Assembly: GCA_025937835.1 (NCBI GenBank) | Contig: JAICQO010000004.1 | Coordinates: 1 to 64,000 of the forward strand | DNA from: Polyangiaceae bacterium | Lineage (GTDB): Bacteria; Myxococcota_A; Polyangia; Polyangiales; Polyangiaceae | Direction of reading: 5' to 3' | DNA: 64,000 bases | In this document: one piece after another, positions 48,839 through 57,629 of the stretch | Numbering within the stretch: position 1 is the first letter of the stretch | Layout of the letters: every line of letters starts with the position of its first letter | Position numbers and translations under genes: made by a program | The notes under the pieces: model-generated | The model's database searches: none | The model's input: only the letters and a program-made list of their open reading frames with translations | Told to the model about the DNA's origin: nothing

Positions 48839-49726
48839 GTGGCCCTCGAATCCGCGGTCGATGCGTACCTCGCCCACCTGCGGGTGGAGCGGGCGCTCTC
48901 GCCGAACACGGTTGCAGCCTACGGGCGCGACCTGGCCGGGTTCGTCGCCTACGCCGCGAAGGCGGGTGTGACCGAGCCCCGCGAGCTCGATCTGTCGATC
49001 GTGAGCGGCTGGCTGGGCTCGCTCGGGCGCGCCGGCCAGAGCCCGCGGACCGCAGCGCGCAAATTGTCGGCCGCTCGCGGCCTGGTCCGCTTCCTCTTGA
49101 AAGAGGGCGAGCTCTCGGACGATCCGACGCGGCTCGCGGCGCGGCCCCGGCTCGGACGGCGGCTGCCGCGGCCGCTCACACCGGACGACGTGCTGCGGCT
49201 GATCGAGACACCGGACCCGTCCACGCTGCGCGGCCTGCGCGATCGAGCGATGCTGAGCGTCGCCTACGCCGCGGGCCTGCGCGTCTCGGAGCTCGTGGGC
49301 TTGACGCTCGGCGACGTAGACTTGCGGCGTGGAGTCGTGAGCGCGCTCGGCAAGGGCAACAAACGCCGGCTCGTGCCGCTCGGCGAGGTCGCGCTCACGC
49401 ACCTCGAGGCGTACCTCGCGCAGCGCGCGATCGAACGACCGGAGCCTGCCACGGCGGTGTTCCACTCGCCGCGCGGCGGGCCGCTCACGCGTCAGGGCTT
49501 CTGGAAGATCGTCGGACAGTACTCGCGCGCGGCCGGCATCCTGTCGCGCGTGCACCCGCACCGCTTGCGCCACTCGTTCGCGACGCACCTGTTGTCGGGC
49601 GGCGCCGATCTGCGCTCGGTCCAGACGCTGCTCGGTCACGCTCACGTCGTCACGACCGAGATCTACACGCAGGTCTCGCGCGACCACCTGCGTCACGCGC
49701 ATCGCCGGGCGCATCCTCGCGGCTGA
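48839..49726 (+). CDS. XerC/XerD-type tyrosine recombinase
   Basis: N-terminal SAM-like domain; YAAGLRVSELVGLTLGDVDLRRGVVSALGKGNKRRLVPL; HRLRHSFATHLLSGGADLRSVQTLLGHAHVVTTEIYTQVS with catalytic R/H/R/H/Y. Confidence 0.95.
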   Translation: MALESAVDAYLAHLRVERALSPNTVAAYGRDLAGFVAYAAKAGVTEPRELDLSIVSGWLGSLGRAGQSPRTAARKLSAARGLVRFLLKEGELSDDPTRLAARPRLGRRLPRPLTPDDVLRLIETPDPSTLRGLRDRAMLSVAYAAGLRVSELVGLTLGDVDLRRGVVSALGKGNKRRLVPLGEVALTHLEAYLAQRAIERPEPATAVFHSPRGGPLTRQGFWKIVGQYSRAAGILSRVHPHRLRHSFATHLLSGGADLRSVQTLLGHAHVVTTEIYTQVSRDHLRHAHRRAHPRG

Positions 49727-49780
49727 GCGCGCTCCCAGAAATCTGCGACCAACTGCGCGAAAAGCGCTATACCGGACGGC

Positions 49781-50605
49781 GTGGAGTTCTTCGTTTCACT
49801 ACCCGAGCGCCGAACCCCGCTCGTGGTCGAAGTTCCCCACGCCGGCCTGGGCGTCGATCCCGAGTCGCTCGCCACGCTGATCGCGCCGGCCAATTCGCTC
49901 GGCCGCGACGCGGATCTCTACGTCGACGACTTGTTCGCGGACGCGCCGCTTTCGGGCGCTGCGCTGCTCGTCGCCAAGCAGAGCCGCTACGTGATCGATC
50001 TGAACCGCGGCGAGTCGGACGTCGATCCGTACTCGGTGGAAGGCGGCAGCGCGCGCCCCACACCGCACGGCTTGATCTGGCGGACCACTACCGAGGGCCA
50101 GCCCGCGCTCGCCGCGCCCCTGCCCCGGCGCGAGCTCGAGCGGCGCCTCGATCGCTACTACCGCCCGTATCACGCGCGGCTCGCCGAGCTGCTCGACGAG
50201 CGCAAGCGCGAGTTCGGGTTCGCGATCTTGCTCTGCGCGCACTCCATGCCGGGCCGGGGCCGCGCCGGTCACCGCGACGCGGGGCGCACGCGCGCAGACA
50301 TCGTGCCGGGTAGCCGCGGTCAGACCAGCGCCTCGCGCGCCGTCATCGATTGCGTCGATCGCGCCGCGCGCGAGTCGGGCTTCAGTGTTGCCCACGACGA
50401 CCCCTACCGGGGCGGGTTTTCGACGGGCCACTACGGAAGGCCGGGGGAAGATCTGCACGCGATCCAGATCGAGATCGCCCGCAGCCGCTACATGGACGAG
50501 ACGTCGCTCGCTAAAAAACCCAACGAATTTCAGAGGATGCGGGACTTTGCGCGCTCGCTCACCGCCCGGCTCGCCGAGCTCGAATTGAGCTCTTCCGCAG
50601 CTTGA
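49781..50605 (+). CDS. N-formylglutamate amidohydrolase family protein
   Basis: PLVVEVPHAGLGVDPE; DLNRGESDVDPYSVEGG; LLCAHSMPGRGR; DDPYRGGFSTGHYGRPGEDLHAIQIEIARSRYMDE. Confidence 0.85.
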   Translation: MEFFVSLPERRTPLVVEVPHAGLGVDPESLATLIAPANSLGRDADLYVDDLFADAPLSGAALLVAKQSRYVIDLNRGESDVDPYSVEGGSARPTPHGLIWRTTTEGQPALAAPLPRRELERRLDRYYRPYHARLAELLDERKREFGFAILLCAHSMPGRGRAGHRDAGRTRADIVPGSRGQTSASRAVIDCVDRAARESGFSVAHDDPYRGGFSTGHYGRPGEDLHAIQIEIARSRYMDETSLAKKPNEFQRMRDFARSLTARLAELELSSSAA

Positions 50606-50643
50606 ACGAAAGAACAGGGTGAGCTAGGGTCCCCGCCCTCGTC

Positions 50644-50871
50644 ATGGCTCGTAGCGAAATTACCGGCAAGCGCCGGCTTGCGGCACACAACGTCTCGCAC
50701 TCCAACATCAAGACCCGCCGCTGGCAGGACGTGAACGTTCAGACGCGGAGGCTCTGGGTTCCCGAGCTCAAGCGCCGCGTCACGCTCAAGGTGACGACGC
50801 ACGACCTGCGCACGATCGACAAGATCGGCCTGCTCGCGTACGCGAAGCGCCACGGCGTCAAGGTCGCCTGA
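50644..50871 (+). CDS. rpmB: 50S ribosomal protein L28
   Basis: TGKRRLAAHNVSHSNIKTRRWQDVNVQTRRLWVPELKRRVTLKVTTHDLRTIDKIGLLAYAKRHGVKV. Confidence 0.94.
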   Translation: MARSEITGKRRLAAHNVSHSNIKTRRWQDVNVQTRRLWVPELKRRVTLKVTTHDLRTIDKIGLLAYAKRHGVKVA

Positions 50872-50876
50872 CCTCA

Positions 50877-50918
50877 CGCTCGCGGTCTGGCACGATCAGA
50901 TCACGATCGTCGCGAGCG
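50877..50918. terminator. Possible terminator/structured element downstream of rpmB
   Basis: Inverted repeat CGCTCGCG (50877-50884)/CGCGAGCG (50911-50918), 26-nt loop; long loop and no T-tract make it weak. Confidence 0.3.
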
Positions 50919-51064
50919 ACTGGAGCCCAAACACGAGTCCGGCGAGGCCGGCGCGTGCTGGGGCTCTGGATGAAAGAGTCGCGAGACGAAACCAGGGAAG
51001 CTCCGAAGGACGTTTTGGTCTTCCACGCAATGGGGGCTCGTCCCGAGGCTCCTGGCGACACCAC

Positions 51065-52027
51065 CTAACTAGACAAGCGCCGGGTGCTCGCCAGGCGCGT
51101 CTCCGGATCGCGGCGCACGGCGATCCGCGCGTTGCCCGACGTGACCTCGCCCAGCGAGCTCCGCCACGGCTCGAACGCGAGCTCGATCGGCCGCGCGCGC
51201 TCGTCGATGCACAGCCCGAGCGCAAAGCCGGAGCCGAGCGGAGTGCCCGGGGTGACGCGCGGAACACCGCGCACGACCGGGACGGCGCTCAGCGGCACCA
51301 AGAGCTCGAGCTCGTCCACGACGCGCCCGAGCTCGACGCGGCGATAGGCCACCGCGGCAAACACGCCTTGCGCATCGACCGCGAGGATCGCCGACGCGGA
51401 CTGCGGCTCTGCGCCGCTGCCCGTCTCCGGCGCGACCAGCCAGTCGGCGTCCCCGAGCTTCGTCGCGACCAGCGGCGCCGCTGCGAGCTCGGGCGGCTCG
51501 AGATCGCTCGGCGTGACGAGCCCGCCTTCGGCGGCGCTGCCGAGCCGCAACAGCGGGCGGCGGTAGCTCGGATCCGCGAGCGCACCCGCGCCGACCTCGG
51601 CGATGCGCTCGAGGAAGCGCGCGCGCTGCGGAGCGCCGCTGCGCTCTGCGAGGCCTATCGCCGGCTCGATCAGCGAGCGCCACGAGCGCCCGTGAGCGTA
51701 AGCGTGCGCGAACGAGAGCGTCGCGATCGAGGTCGGGATCGGCACGCGCGCTGCCTCGGGGATCGCGTTCGGATCGGCGAAGCCGCGCGGCCTGCGCGTG
51801 CCGCGCCCCGGCTGCAGCGAGCGGCCGTCGAACAGGCGACCGCCCTCGCCCACCCCGCCCACCAACACCGCGAGCGGGCTCAGTAACACCCCGGGGTGAA
51901 CCGCGGCGGCGCCGAAGAAGCCGGAAATCGCCGCGTCGAGCGCGCCGCCACCCGCTGCCAGGCTGGCCTGTGCGGCCGCCTCGGCCTGCGTGTCACTCGC
52001 GAGCGCGACCGCGCGGACGCGTGTCAC
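51065..52027 (-). CDS. Short gamma-glutamyltransferase-like protein, degenerate at the nucleophile region
   Basis: N-terminal AEAAAQASLAAGGGALDAAISGFFGAAAVHPGVLLSPLAVLVGG resembles the GGT 'GGNAVDAAVA..' segment; downstream SASAILAVDAQGVFAAVAY in place of TTHxSVVDxxG; 4-bp overlap with the DUF72-like gene. Confidence 0.5.
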   Translation of the reverse strand: MTRVRAVALASDTQAEAAAQASLAAGGGALDAAISGFFGAAAVHPGVLLSPLAVLVGGVGEGGRLFDGRSLQPGRGTRRPRGFADPNAIPEAARVPIPTSIATLSFAHAYAHGRSWRSLIEPAIGLAERSGAPQRARFLERIAEVGAGALADPSYRRPLLRLGSAAEGGLVTPSDLEPPELAAAPLVATKLGDADWLVAPETGSGAEPQSASAILAVDAQGVFAAVAYRRVELGRVVDELELLVPLSAVPVVRGVPRVTPGTPLGSGFALGLCIDERARPIELAFEPWRSSLGEVTSGNARIAVRRDPETRLASTRRLSS

Positions 52028-52821
52028 CGCGTGTCTCCGCCGTCTTCTTCTTCTCCGTCCTCGTCGTCGTCGTCGTCCGAGTCGGTCTCGTCATCGTCGT
52101 CGAGCTCGTCCGCGTCGTCGTCGAGCTCGTCGTCCTCGGTCTCTTCGCTGGCTTCGTCCTCGTCGGCGAACTCGGCCGCTTCGTCGGCCAGCGCTTGAAT
52201 CGCCTGGCGGATCCGCGCGCGCGCCTTCGGGGTGGGACGACCCTCGACGATCACCCACGCCTCCTCGGCGGTGATGAGCCGCATCGAAAGGCGCTCGAGC
52301 GCGCCGCTCGTGAGGCGAGCCCCGGCGCCTTCGGCGCGGAGCCTCGTGTACACCACGCCGCCGCCCTCGCTGTCGGCCTGGCTCCGATCCTCGACGAGCG
52401 TGATGCCGGCGGATTCGGCGAACGCCGCTGCTTGCTCGGGCTCGAAGGGCCCGCGCGGCTCCCAGCCGATGCGCAGCCCCGGCCGCTCGAGCGTCTTCAC
52501 CAGAGTTTGGAGCCGGGTTCGCACGCGCTCGCTCGGACCCACGGTCGGCCCGGTCTGCAAGATCAGGAAGCTCGCTTCCACGGCGGCCGCGGCCTCGACC
52601 GCCAGGCTCATCTCGGCGGGGGCTTCGAGCGCCTTCTTGGTGAGCTCCGGCGGGGCGAGCACCGAGAACGCCACTCGGCCGGCGGCTCCCCCCTTCATCC
52701 GGCGCAGCACCTTGGCAGGCGGTAAGCGGGCGGGATCGGCGCGGAGCTCCAGAACGTCGAAGCGCCGGGCATATTCTTCGATGCCGCCGGTGAGGGACGT
52801 CAAGCCGACTCGGAGGAGCAT
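52024..52821 (-). CDS. DUF72-like (YecE-type) protein with strongly acidic C-terminal tail
   Basis: RVGLTSLTGGIEEYARRFDVLELRADPARLPPAKVLRRMKGGAAGRVAFSVLAPPELT; tail DEDEASEETEDDELDDDADELDDDDETDSDDDDDEDGEEEDGGD. Confidence 0.6.
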   Translation of the reverse strand: MLLRVGLTSLTGGIEEYARRFDVLELRADPARLPPAKVLRRMKGGAAGRVAFSVLAPPELTKKALEAPAEMSLAVEAAAAVEASFLILQTGPTVGPSERVRTRLQTLVKTLERPGLRIGWEPRGPFEPEQAAAFAESAGITLVEDRSQADSEGGGVVYTRLRAEGAGARLTSGALERLSMRLITAEEAWVIVEGRPTPKARARIRQAIQALADEAAEFADEDEASEETEDDELDDDADELDDDDETDSDDDDDEDGEEEDGGDTR

Positions 52822-52888
52822 GGGGCGAGCGGCTTCCCACGGCGGACCTCGCCGCGCAACCTTTCGTAGGCCGCTTTCTGCCGAGGTC

Positions 52889-53782
52889 TCAGGTCAGGCC
52901 GATGCCGCTCGTCAAAAGCTCGAGAAATGCCCGCGCCGTCGCGGACAGCTCCCGGTCCTTCCTGTGGATGACCCCGACCGACCGCGTGTACGGTCCGTCG
53001 CTCGGTGAGAGCGCGACCAGCGTCCGCGCCCGCGTCTCGTTCTTGACCGTATTCTCGGGGAGGATCGACACGCCGAGGCCGGCTTCCACCGAGCGCTTGA
53101 TGGTCTCGATGTTGTCGAACTCGGTCACGATGTTGACGGGAACCCCCTGCTCCTTGAGTAGACGGTCGACCACACGCCGGGTCGGCACGCCCCGATCGAA
53201 GGCTACGAACGGCTCGCGGGCCAGGAGTGAGAGCGGGACCTCGCGGCGCCGAGCCAGACGGTGTTCGGGGCTACACACCACGACCAGCGCCTCCGGCTTG
53301 AGCGGCACGACCTCGATCCGCGCACGGCGGAGCGGCTGGGCCACGACGCCGAGGTCGACCGTGCCGTCGAGCAAGCCCGCGTAGACCCGGTCGGTCCGGA
53401 TGTATTCGACGCGCACGTTGACCTGCGGGTGCATGCGCAGGAATTGCTTCACGAACGGCGGCAGTGCGTGAAGCCCCAGGCTGTACACGGTCGCGACACG
53501 CAGCGTGCCGCTCACCACCTCCGGGCGCTGCCGCAGCTTCTGTTCCAGCGTATTGAGCTGTTGGAGGATCAGCTTGCTCTGGGTGTAGAGCAGCCGCCCC
53601 GCCTCGGTCGGCACCGCGAGCCGCCCCGGGCGTCGCTCCACCAGTCGCCGATCGTAACGCCGCTCGAGCGCGGTGAGCTGCTGGCTCACGGCCGACTGCG
53701 TCACGAAGTTGAGCTTGCCAGCTTCACTGAAGCTGCCGGTTTCGACCAGGTCGCAGAACGTCTTCAGGGTCTCGATGTGCAC
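52889..53782 (-). CDS. LysR-family transcriptional regulator
   Basis: N-terminal HTH METLKTFCDLVETGSFSEAGKLNFVTQSAVSQQLTALERRYDRRLVERR; substrate-binding domain; divergent from sdhCAB. Confidence 0.95.
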   Translation of the reverse strand: MHIETLKTFCDLVETGSFSEAGKLNFVTQSAVSQQLTALERRYDRRLVERRPGRLAVPTEAGRLLYTQSKLILQQLNTLEQKLRQRPEVVSGTLRVATVYSLGLHALPPFVKQFLRMHPQVNVRVEYIRTDRVYAGLLDGTVDLGVVAQPLRRARIEVVPLKPEALVVVCSPEHRLARRREVPLSLLAREPFVAFDRGVPTRRVVDRLLKEQGVPVNIVTEFDNIETIKRSVEAGLGVSILPENTVKNETRARTLVALSPSDGPYTRSVGVIHRKDRELSATARAFLELLTSGIGLT

Positions 53783-53822
53783 GGGTCGCCCATTAGCAAA
53801 ACTTATCTGCCACGTTACGCGA

Positions 53823-53850
53823 TTGAATGCGACTTATCGCTTGCATTCGA
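53823..53850. promoter_or_regulatory. Candidate LysR operator in the divergent LysR/sdh intergenic region
   Basis: GAATGC (53825-53830) / GCATTC (53843-53848) inverted repeat in an AT-richer stretch; T-N11-A match at 53824/53836; second IR GCGA-N4-TCGC at 53829-53840. Confidence 0.45.
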
Positions 53851-53933
53851 CTAGAAATCCCGTTGCGACGCGACTCTGGCACACGGGCCGGCGCCGCGAT
53901 CGCACGCGTTTTCCGAAGGAGCTCCGAGCATCC

Positions 53934-54764
53934 ATGACGACGAGGCACCTGCCCACCCTCGGCGGGCACCCCCAAGAATTCGGGGGCACGCTGCGCACCG
54001 ACAACTGGTGGATCGGACCGCTGATCACCGTAATCGTGTTCACCGGATTCAGCGTGTACGTGACCTGGGCGCTGTTCCAGGGTGAACACTACTACACCGA
54101 TCCGTACCTGAGCCCGCTCTACTCTCCGGTGTTGTTCAGCAAGCTCGACGCCGCGGGCGCCGCGCCGCTCCAGCACGTCTGGATCGGCGAGTGGCCGAGC
54201 TGGTGGCCGAACTGGTGGTTTTTGCCCGCCTCCCCGGCGCTGTTGATCCTGATCTTCCCGCTCTTGTTCCGCTTCACTTGTTACTACTACCGGAAGGCCT
54301 ACTACCGCTCGTTCGCGGGTTCGCCGCCCGGTTGTGCCGTGAGCCCCGGTAACCGCCCGCACTACAAGGGCGAGACCGGCTTTCTGATCTTCCAGAACAT
54401 CCACCGTTACGCGCTGTACGCAGCGCTCTGTTACGTGGTGATTCTGAGCTACGACGCGATCCTCGCGTTCTTCAAGGACGGCCAGTTCGGGATCGGCGTC
54501 GGCAGCATCGTGCTCACCGTCAACGCGATCCTGATCTCGTCTTACACCTTCGGCTGCCACTCCTTCCGCCACCTGATCGGCGGCCGCAGCGACTGCATGT
54601 CGTGCGGCAAGGCCACCGTTCAGTACAAGGCCTGGAAGGGCGCTTCGTGGTTCAACAGCCGCCACATGTTGTTTGCCTGGTTGAGCCTGGTCTGGGTCGG
54701 GTTCACCGACCTCTACGTGCGCCTGGTCAGCATGGGCGTGATCCGAGACCTCAACACCTGGTGA
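53934..54764 (+). CDS. sdhC: Succinate dehydrogenase membrane (cytochrome b-type) subunit
   Basis: Several TM helices with His (NIHRYALYAALCYVVIL, GCHSFRHLIGG, NSRHMLFAWLSLVWVGFTDLYVRLV); immediately upstream of sdhAB; RBS GAAGGAG. Confidence 0.85.
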   Translation: MTTRHLPTLGGHPQEFGGTLRTDNWWIGPLITVIVFTGFSVYVTWALFQGEHYYTDPYLSPLYSPVLFSKLDAAGAAPLQHVWIGEWPSWWPNWWFLPASPALLILIFPLLFRFTCYYYRKAYYRSFAGSPPGCAVSPGNRPHYKGETGFLIFQNIHRYALYAALCYVVILSYDAILAFFKDGQFGIGVGSIVLTVNAILISSYTFGCHSFRHLIGGRSDCMSCGKATVQYKAWKGASWFNSRHMLFAWLSLVWVGFTDLYVRLVSMGVIRDLNTW

Positions 54765-54768
54765 TCCG

Positions 54769-56622
54769 ATGCTGGACGTATCCGAACTACAAACTGTCGA
54801 GCACGACGTGGTCGTGATCGGCGCCGGCGGCGCAGGCCTGCGCGCCGCCATCGAATCCAGCGCGCGCGGCATGAACACGGCCGTGATTTCCAAGAGCCTG
54901 CTCGGCAAGGCTCACACCGTGATGGCCGAAGGCGGCATGGCCGCGGCGCTCGGCAACGTCGACGCGCGCGACAGCTGGAAGGTGCACTTCCGCGACACCA
55001 TGCGCGGCGGCAAGTTCCTGAACGTGTGGCGCATGGCGGAGCTCCACGCCAAGCACGCTCCGGCGCGCGTGCGCGAGCTCGAGGACTGGGGCGCGGTCTT
55101 CGATCGCACCAAAGAGGGCCTGATCAGCCAGCGTAACTTCGGCGGCCACCGCCACCCGCGCCTCGCGCACGTCGGCGACCGCACCGGCCTCGAGCTGATC
55201 CGCACCCTGCAAGACCACGGCATTCACCAGGGCATCACCTTCCACATGGAGTGCACTGCGCTCCGGCTGCTGAAGGACGGCGACCGGATCGCCGGCGTGC
55301 TCGCTTACTTCCGCGAGACCGGGCGTTTCCTGCTCCTGCGCTGCAAGGCCGTGATTTTGGCGACGGGCGGCGCCGGCAAGGCCTGGCGCGTGACCTCGAA
55401 CTCCTGGGAGTACACCGGCGACGGCTACGCCCTCGCCTACGAGGCGGGCGCCGAGCTGATGGACATCGAGTTCACCCAGTTTCACCCGACGGGCATGGTC
55501 TGGCCGCTCAGCGTGCGCGGCATCCTCGTCACCGAGGGTGTGCGCGGCGACGGCGGCATCTTGCTGAACAAAGACGGCAAGCGCTTCATGTTCGAGTACA
55601 TCCCGGAGAAATTCGCGGCCGAGACCGCCAACACCGTGGAGGAGGCCTCGCGCTGGCTCGACGGCGACAAGAACGCGCGCCGCCCGCCCGAGCTCCTGAC
55701 TCGCGACGTGGTAGCCCGCTCGATCCGCGCCGAGGTGAAGGCCGGCCGCGGCTCGCCGCACGGTGGCGCGTTCCTCGACATCGCCTCGCGCCGCCCGGCG
55801 GATTTCATCAAGCGGCGCCTGCCTGGCATGTACCACCAGTTCAAGGAGCTGGCCGAGGTAGACATCACCAAGGAGCCGATGGAAGTCGGGCCGACGCTCC
55901 ACTACTTCATGGGCGGTGTGCGCGTGGACGCCGATACGCAACAGACCCGCGTCAACGGTCTGTTCGCTTGCGGTGAGTGCGCCGCCGGCATGCACGGCGC
56001 GAACCGGCTCGGCGGCAACTCGCTGTCCGATCTGATCGTGTTCGGGCGACTCGCGGGCCTCGGCGCGTCGAACTACGTGACGGCGCTCTCGTCCCAGGTT
56101 CGCGCCGACGACGAGCAGATCCGCGCCGCCGTCCGCAGCGCGACCGACATCCTGAACCGGCAGAGCGGAGAGAACCCGTACGCCCTGCACGAGGACCTGC
56201 AGGAAATCATGGAAGACTGCGTCGGCATCGTGCGCGTCGAAGACGAGCTGAAGGACGGGGTGAACCGGATCCAGGCCCTGAAAGAGCGCGTCAAGAACGT
56301 GAAGGCCAACGGCTCGAGCCAGTACAACCCCGGCTGGCACGAGGCGATCTCGATGGGCTCGCTGATGGTCTCGGCCGAGGCCGTGGCTCGTGCGGCGTTG
56401 ATGCGGCAGGAGAGCCGCGGCGCGCACACTCGCCTCGACTACGAGGGCGAGCGCGACGAGTGGCTGCAATACAACATCGTGATCAAGAAGGGCGCGGACG
56501 GCCAGATGCAGGTCGATAAAGAGCAGCGCAAGGAGCCGCCCGCCTACCTCAAAGAAATCGCGAACGCGAAGATCGAAGACCTCGAAGCCGGCAAGGTCGG
56601 GCAGAACGCCCCCGCCGACTGA
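54769..56622 (+). CDS. sdhA: Succinate dehydrogenase / fumarate reductase flavoprotein subunit
   Basis: VVVIGAGGAGLRAAIES; KAHTVMAEGGMAAALGN; ILATGGAGKAW; FTQFHPTGM; LFACGECAAGMHGANRLGGNSLSDLIVFGRLAG. Confidence 0.97.
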   Translation: MLDVSELQTVEHDVVVIGAGGAGLRAAIESSARGMNTAVISKSLLGKAHTVMAEGGMAAALGNVDARDSWKVHFRDTMRGGKFLNVWRMAELHAKHAPARVRELEDWGAVFDRTKEGLISQRNFGGHRHPRLAHVGDRTGLELIRTLQDHGIHQGITFHMECTALRLLKDGDRIAGVLAYFRETGRFLLLRCKAVILATGGAGKAWRVTSNSWEYTGDGYALAYEAGAELMDIEFTQFHPTGMVWPLSVRGILVTEGVRGDGGILLNKDGKRFMFEYIPEKFAAETANTVEEASRWLDGDKNARRPPELLTRDVVARSIRAEVKAGRGSPHGGAFLDIASRRPADFIKRRLPGMYHQFKELAEVDITKEPMEVGPTLHYFMGGVRVDADTQQTRVNGLFACGECAAGMHGANRLGGNSLSDLIVFGRLAGLGASNYVTALSSQVRADDEQIRAAVRSATDILNRQSGENPYALHEDLQEIMEDCVGIVRVEDELKDGVNRIQALKERVKNVKANGSSQYNPGWHEAISMGSLMVSAEAVARAALMRQESRGAHTRLDYEGERDEWLQYNIVIKKGADGQMQVDKEQRKEPPAYLKEIANAKIEDLEAGKVGQNAPAD

Positions 56623-56651
56623 GCAGAAGCCAGGGCGAACAGGAGTCCAAG

Positions 56652-57434
56652 ATGGCGTTGAGAAAGTTCAGAGTCTGGCGTGGAGACGGCCAGGGCGGCG
56701 AGTTCAAGGAGTACGATATCGAGGTCGACCCGGGCATGGTCGTGCTCGACGTGATCCACCGCATCCAGGCGAAACAGGCCAACGATCTGGCGGTGCGCTG
56801 GAACTGCAAGGCCGGCAAATGCGGCTCGTGCAGCATGGAAATCAACGGCAAGCCGCGGCTGTCGTGCATGACGCGCATGAACGCCTACGGGCCGGACGAG
56901 ACCATCACCGTCCAGCCGCTGAAGACGTTCCCCGTGATCAAGGATCTGGTCACGGACGTGTCCTTCAACTACCGCCAGAACAAGCGCATCCGGCCGTTCA
57001 AGCCCGGGCCCAAGGGCGCCGACGGCAACCACCGCATGTTCCAGGAGGACGTCGATCGCACCCAGGAGTTCCGCAAGTGCATCGAGTGCTTCCTGTGTCA
57101 GGACGTTTGCCACGTACTCCGTGATCGCGATGGCAAGGATCAGGATCGCTTCGTCGGGCCGCGCTTCATGATCCGCGCTGCGAGCCTGGAGATGCACCCG
57201 CTCGACACCGACGATCGCATCCCGGAGATCCGCAAAGAGTACGGGTCGGGCCTGTGCAACATCACGCGCTGCTGCACCGAGGTGTGCCCCGAGCACATCG
57301 GCATCACCGACAACGGCATCATCCCGCTCAAGGAGCGCGTCGTGGATCGCTACTTCGACCCGATCACGATGCTCGGCCGCACCATCTTCGGCATCAAGAA
57401 GCGGAAGAAAACGCTGGCTGAAGGCGGCGAGTAG
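56652..57434 (+). CDS. sdhB: Succinate dehydrogenase iron-sulfur subunit
   Basis: CKAGKCGSCSMEINGKPRLSCMT [2Fe-2S]; CIECFLCQDVC and CNITRCCTEVCPEHI cluster motifs. Confidence 0.96.
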   Translation: MALRKFRVWRGDGQGGEFKEYDIEVDPGMVVLDVIHRIQAKQANDLAVRWNCKAGKCGSCSMEINGKPRLSCMTRMNAYGPDETITVQPLKTFPVIKDLVTDVSFNYRQNKRIRPFKPGPKGADGNHRMFQEDVDRTQEFRKCIECFLCQDVCHVLRDRDGKDQDRFVGPRFMIRAASLEMHPLDTDDRIPEIRKEYGSGLCNITRCCTEVCPEHIGITDNGIIPLKERVVDRYFDPITMLGRTIFGIKKRKKTLAEGGE

Positions 57435-57464
57435 CAGCCAAGTCAAGAGCGGGGGCAAGCGCCA

Positions 57465-57483
57465 CGTGGCGGGTCCCGCCACG
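57465..57483. terminator. Perfect GC-rich inverted repeat downstream of sdhB
   Basis: CGTGGCGGG-T-CCCGCCACG, 9-bp arms around one central T; physical loop would be larger; no T-tract. Confidence 0.4.
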
Positions 57484-57629
57484 CGACCCCCGGAACGCGA
57501 CCGACAGCCGCTCCTTCTCGCCGCGGAGCGTCAAATCCATTGCCAATGGCGCGGGGGCCGTGTACGGAAGGAAATTGCCCGGAGCAGCCGGCCTCGCGCC
57601 GCTTGTCTCTCCCCACCCCTCTCGAGTTC

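Noticed and set aside
47788-50313. 841-aa plus-strand Arg/Ala-rich ORF
   Set aside because: Spans trpD, trpC, the xer recombinase and the amidohydrolase in the wrong frame; long open frames are expected at this GC content.
51980-52160. Repeat tract of GTC/CTC triplets as a possible microsatellite or CRISPR-like array
   Set aside because: It simply encodes the acidic Asp/Glu tail on the minus strand; no spacer-repeat periodicity.
54787-56469. 560-aa minus-strand ORF opposite sdhA
   Set aside because: Antisense shadow of a strongly conserved gene; no recognisable motif.
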